A stretch of DNA of 64,000 bases from GCA-002727735 sp038134525 (GTDB taxonomy: Bacteria > Bacteroidota > Bacteroidia > Flavobacteriales_D > Parvicellaceae), in the NCBI GenBank assembly GCA_038134525.1, contig JAYPVI010000011.1:1-64000 (forward strand). Direction: 5' to 3'. A program made the position numbers and the translations under genes. Of the stretch, positions 63,089 to 64,000 are shown piece after piece (positions within the stretch are counted from its first letter, which is position 1; the number at the start of each line of letters is the position of its first letter). The notes beneath the pieces were generated by a model. It was not told the DNA's origin and searched no databases. It was given only the letters and a program-made list of their open reading frames with translations.

Positions 63089-64000
63089 ATGGGCAATTCT
63101 TTTGGTAAGATATTCAAATTAACAACCTTTGGTGAGTCACACGGTAGTATGATTGGTGGTGTCATTGAGGGGTGTCCTGCTGGTGTGGATATTGATGAAT
63201 CCTTTATTCAAAAAGAGCTCAATAGAAGAAAACCAGGTCAAAGTCACGTTACTACTTCTAGAAAAGAGGATGACAAGGTGTCCTTTGTTTCTGGTATTTT
63301 CAATGGTAAATCAACAGGAACTCCCATAGGTTTTTTTATTCCTAATCACAACAAGAAAAGTGCTGACTATGATAATATAAAAAACGTGTTTAGACCCTCA
63401 CATGCTGATTATACCTACCAAGAAAAATATGGTATCCGTGATTTTAGAGGCGGTGGAAGGTCATCTGCTAGAGAAACAGCATGCAGAGTTGTAGCAGGTG
63501 CTATCGCAAAACTAATTTTAATAAAATATGATATTGATATTTTAGCTTATGTATTAAGTATTGGTCATCTTGAAATTGATCCTAAGTTGGATGAAATAGA
63601 CACTTTAAGAGAATCATCAGAATCTAACGTGGTGAGGTGTCCTGATCCCTCAATGGCAAAAAAAATGATTAGTTTGATTGAAGAAATCAAGTTGAAAGGT
63701 GATACTTTAGGTGGTCAAATTTTTTGTTTTGCAAAAGGGGTGCCTCTAGGATTAGGCGAACCTGTTTTTGATAAGCTTCATGCTGATTTAGGTAAAGCTA
63801 TGCTTTCAATTAATGCAGTAAAAGGATTTGAATATGGTTCAGGATTTGAAGGAACAAAAATGAAAGGGTCAGCGCATAATGATGTTTTTGAAAATGTAGA
63901 TGGTAAAGTAACGACCAAAACTAATAATTCAGGTGGTGTTCAAGGTGGAATATCCAATGGAGAGACCATCTATTTTAAAATAGCTTTTAAACCTGTTGCA
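63089..64000 (+). CDS. aroC: Chorismate synthase (3' end outside the window)
   Basis: AroC converts EPSP to chorismate using reduced FMN. The first 304 residues are present, open at the right edge. MGNSFGKIFKLTTFGESHG, RKPGQSHVTTSRKEDD, RPSHADYTY and FRGGGRSSARETACRV are all family signatures. The start is 22 nt after the MscS-like gene. Confidence 0.95.
   Translation, partial: MGNSFGKIFKLTTFGESHGSMIGGVIEGCPAGVDIDESFIQKELNRRKPGQSHVTTSRKEDDKVSFVSGIFNGKSTGTPIGFFIPNHNKKSADYDNIKNVFRPSHADYTYQEKYGIRDFRGGGRSSARETACRVVAGAIAKLILIKYDIDILAYVLSIGHLEIDPKLDEIDTLRESSESNVVRCPDPSMAKKMISLIEEIKLKGDTLGGQIFCFAKGVPLGLGEPVFDKLHADLGKAMLSINAVKGFEYGSGFEGTKMKGSAHNDVFENVDGKVTTKTNNSGGVQGGISNGETIYFKIAFKPVA

Overview
The window is AT-rich chromosomal DNA from a member of the phylum Bacteroidota, most likely order Flavobacteriales. 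This rests on near-consensus Bacteroidota promoters (TTG, about 18-20 nt, TAnnTTTG) ahead of tRNA-Asp and rnpB, few Shine-Dalgarno sequences, a TonB-dependent receptor with a carboxypeptidase-regulatory N-terminus, a PorG/DUF6089-like barrel, and the gene order coiled-coil protein-zapA-rny. The genus cannot be settled from the sequence alone. Most of the window is ordinary core genome; one 9.1 kb block is a clear integrated element.

Layout. 1-3.8 kb: an outer-membrane barrel protein, a 31-codon membrane peptide candidate, a decayed lamin-tail-type secreted protein (pseudogene) and an HtrA protease. 3.9-9.2 kb: dapF, an unrecognised protein that looks like a circularly permuted papain-like enzyme, an acetyltransferase, and an active/inactive pair of M16 peptidases. 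9.2-18.0 kb (minus strand): DEAD-box helicase, rnpB RNA, an EEP-family phosphohydrolase, two rhomboids, mutL, a small membrane protein, trmN6-like, rimM and rpsP with a long acidic tail. 18.2-25.6 kb: a YwqK-type repeat protein, then what looks like a phosphate-related group: Na/Pi cotransporter with PhoU-like tail, TonB receptor, beta-helix lipoprotein and a divergent PhoB-like regulator. 25.6-29.2 kb: a NUDIX hydrolase, two small envelope proteins and two guanidino-group-modifying enzymes. 29.2-34.0 kb: a small surface-polysaccharide group with flippase, glycosyltransferase, methyltransferase and epimerase. It is interrupted by a scar in which the first codons of a second glycosyltransferase run into an internal fragment of dnaN. 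34-40.2 kb: rny, zapA, M23 peptidase, PIN-PhoH ATPase and DUF58 protein.

40.29-49.48 kb: tRNA-Asp(GTC) and the element integrated in its 3' end. A 25-bp copy of the tRNA 3' end recurs at 49451-49475, so the element is 9110 bp. The minus-strand module runs integrase, an unknown gene, an excisionase-like HTH protein, a D5/P4-type helicase and a BT4734/PriCT-2 primase. No relaxase, conjugation gene or capsid gene is visible, so it resembles a P4/PICI-type satellite. The plus-strand cargo is three exported proteins: a trypsin-like protease, a lipoprotein and a YwqK-repeat/FISUMP protein. Each is preceded by a near-identical repeat of about 55 bp that runs almost into the start codon. Paired TTGCCATA motifs lie near both ends.

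49.5-64 kb: core genome again, with a bioB-bioF-bioD-bioA operon, a few envelope proteins, a CaiB/BaiF CoA transferase, and an unusual two-gene unit. In that unit a 1630-residue protein joins an SLC12-type cation-chloride cotransporter to a long helical region and a P-loop domain, and is followed with a 1-nt overlap by an MscS-like membrane protein. The window ends inside aroC.

The two best candidates for something undescribed are the tRNA-Asp satellite-like element with its repeated cargo leaders, and the cotransporter-P-loop fusion with its MscS-like partner.
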